Below are positions 62,911-64,000 of a stretch of 64,000 nt of DNA, piece by piece. The stretch is from NCBI GenBank assembly GCA_963921195.1, contig OY992536.1, forward strand, positions 321,363,038 through 321,427,037. The letters run 5' to 3'. How positions within the stretch are numbered: position 1 is the stretch's first letter; each line of letters opens with the position of its first letter. This DNA is from Pegoplata infirma. Taxonomy: Eukaryota; Arthropoda; Insecta; Diptera; Anthomyiidae. The position numbers and the translations under genes were made by a program. The notes under the pieces are model-generated. The model was given only the letters and a program-made list of their open reading frames with translations, did no database searches and was not told the DNA's origin.

Positions 62911-63820
62911 TGTATAACAAATTTCCTTTGATATTCAATTCAAATGCATTTCAGTTGAAATTTGAAAGAAGCGATTGAAAGAGATCAATTCGATTTCGAT
63001 AAACCAACAAATTTTTAAAAATCACTTAAAAATCGAAAAGGATCAATAAAATTTGTAAAAAATCTATTTATATTACAAAAATATCCTTTGAAATTTAAAA
63101 AACATCAGTTAGAATTTGGAAAAATCAATTAAAATTTTAAAAATTCCAACTGTAATCGATATACCGATTAGCAGCACTTTTCAAAAAAAAAAAATGCAAA
63201 CATTTTCGGATTGAAAATTTAATATGCTGTGTGATTACTTTAGTGAATTTTGAAGTTGATGAATAAGAAATTAGTTTTTTTTGAAACAAGTCTTTTATAA
63301 AACTTAAAAATTTTCAACAATTGATATTTTTGGTGCTGTATGTCATAATTATAAAATACTACTTTTCGTATATGTGCATTATTACATAGTTTTCCCCAAA
63401 AATTAAAATTTATTATATTGTATGGTTTCCCTCCAAAAATGAAATTTTTGACATTATTTAAAAAAATGTATGTTTCATTCAATTATATTTTGACTCTGTA
63501 TGGTTTATAGCTGCAAGCTAAATTGCACGTCGTCCCAACACAAGTGGTTGACATAAAGAAACCTTCAAAAAAAATTAATAAATTTGTTTCTTTTTTGTTT
63601 TTTTTTCCTAAATATTCATTTAAATGATAATCATCAAGCACTCATCTCTGGCGGATCTGCAGTGCAAATATTATTTATGGCATTCACACACAAAGCACTC
63701 TCATGTACAACATGTGTCCAGAATTCAAAATCATGCGCGTAAATTTTAATTGTAGCGTGGTTTTTTGAAAAAAAAAAAAACAATACCGGTTTGTAAAATT
63801 GATGTCCTAAAAAAAATTGT
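62911..63820. other. AT-rich flank, no gene recognised
   Basis: It begins with GAAATTTGAAAGA-type words like those of 57380-57830. No exon or paired repeat was found. Confidence 0.35.
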
Positions 63821-63895
63821 ATGCTGCAGATAGACGGACAGATGGACAGACGAACACCAACCATATCAGATGAAACGTGTATAAATTTGATCATG
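63821..63895 (-). mobile_element. Possible DINE-1-like remnant
   Basis: TAGACGGACAGATGGACAGA and CGAACACCAACC lie in the place of the (GGAC)n tract, but the other landmarks are too diverged to confirm the family. Confidence 0.3.
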
Positions 63896-64000
63896 TCCCA
63901 GCAGAAATTTTGCTGAACGTTCAGCAGCTTTTGGAAGGGGAACTTGAGTAAAGGAGCGCATCCAATTGCGCTGAATTCATGCATGATTCCCTAAGGCGAT
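63896..64000. mobile_element. Possible left end of a CCCAGCA..AAATTTTGCTG element at the window edge
   Basis: CCCAGCAGAAATTTTGCTGA and ACGTTCAGCAGCTTTTGG look like the left end of the CCCAG family (see 55556-55797 and 23480-24204). The right end would be outside the window. Confidence 0.3.

Noticed and set aside
63634..63984. 116-codon minus-strand frame as a gene
   Set aside because: It runs through a GGAC-type tract and a CCCAG element end and has no recognisable domain.

Overview
The window is nuclear DNA from an insect, most likely a higher (schizophoran, perhaps calyptrate) fly. It is very AT-rich, it carries one widely split conserved gene, and it is saturated with transposable elements. 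The commonest element has the layout of the Drosophila DINE-1/INE-1 Helentron family: a TATACCCT/AGGGTATA start, CCCATAAAGTATATATAT, GATC, a GTCCGTCCG tract, and a terminal hairpin followed by CTTGTTTT. The species call is an inference from these features.

The only convincing host gene runs on the minus strand from about 48544 down to 11719. Six consecutive internal exons (48326-48544, 43214-43353, 37424-37565, 29479-29568, 12091-12222, 11719-11913) have canonical GT/AG sites and matching phases. Together they encode 306 residues of a trans-polyprenyl diphosphate synthase, the PDSS1/Coq1 subunit that makes the ubiquinone tail (Drosophila qless). Both aspartate-rich motifs (DDVID and DDMLD) and GQGKALRP are intact. 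The mitochondrial-targeting first exon and the last exon were not found. The last exon should lie left of base 1, and the first lies either in the unresolved right-hand 15 kb or beyond the window.

The rest of the window is intron or flank. I recognise at least 12 DINE-1-like copies or fragments in two families. Fourteen hAT-like non-autonomous elements have 8-bp target duplications, and most carry their own short repeated motif near the ends. There are also several near-perfect foldback (hairpin) elements of 1.1 to 1.7 kb, TA-flanked Tc1/mariner-type MITEs (one with plant Stowaway-like ends), TTA/TAA-flanked elements, a MITE with 7-bp target duplications, a Ty1/copia RNase H fragment with a recognisable LTR junction, an internally deleted mariner-type transposase, and three tRNA-like segments.

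Layout: 1-11.7 kb is downstream intron with hAT and DINE copies. 11.7-12.3 kb holds two exons separated by a 177-bp intron. 12.3-29.5 kb is a 17-kb intron built mostly from nested TEs. 29.5-37.4 kb contains a three-level nest (foldback, DINE-1, foldback). 37.4-48.5 kb holds three exons separated by large hairpin elements; one exon survives in a roughly 200-bp island between two insertions. 48.5-64 kb is TE-rich sequence in which I find no exon.
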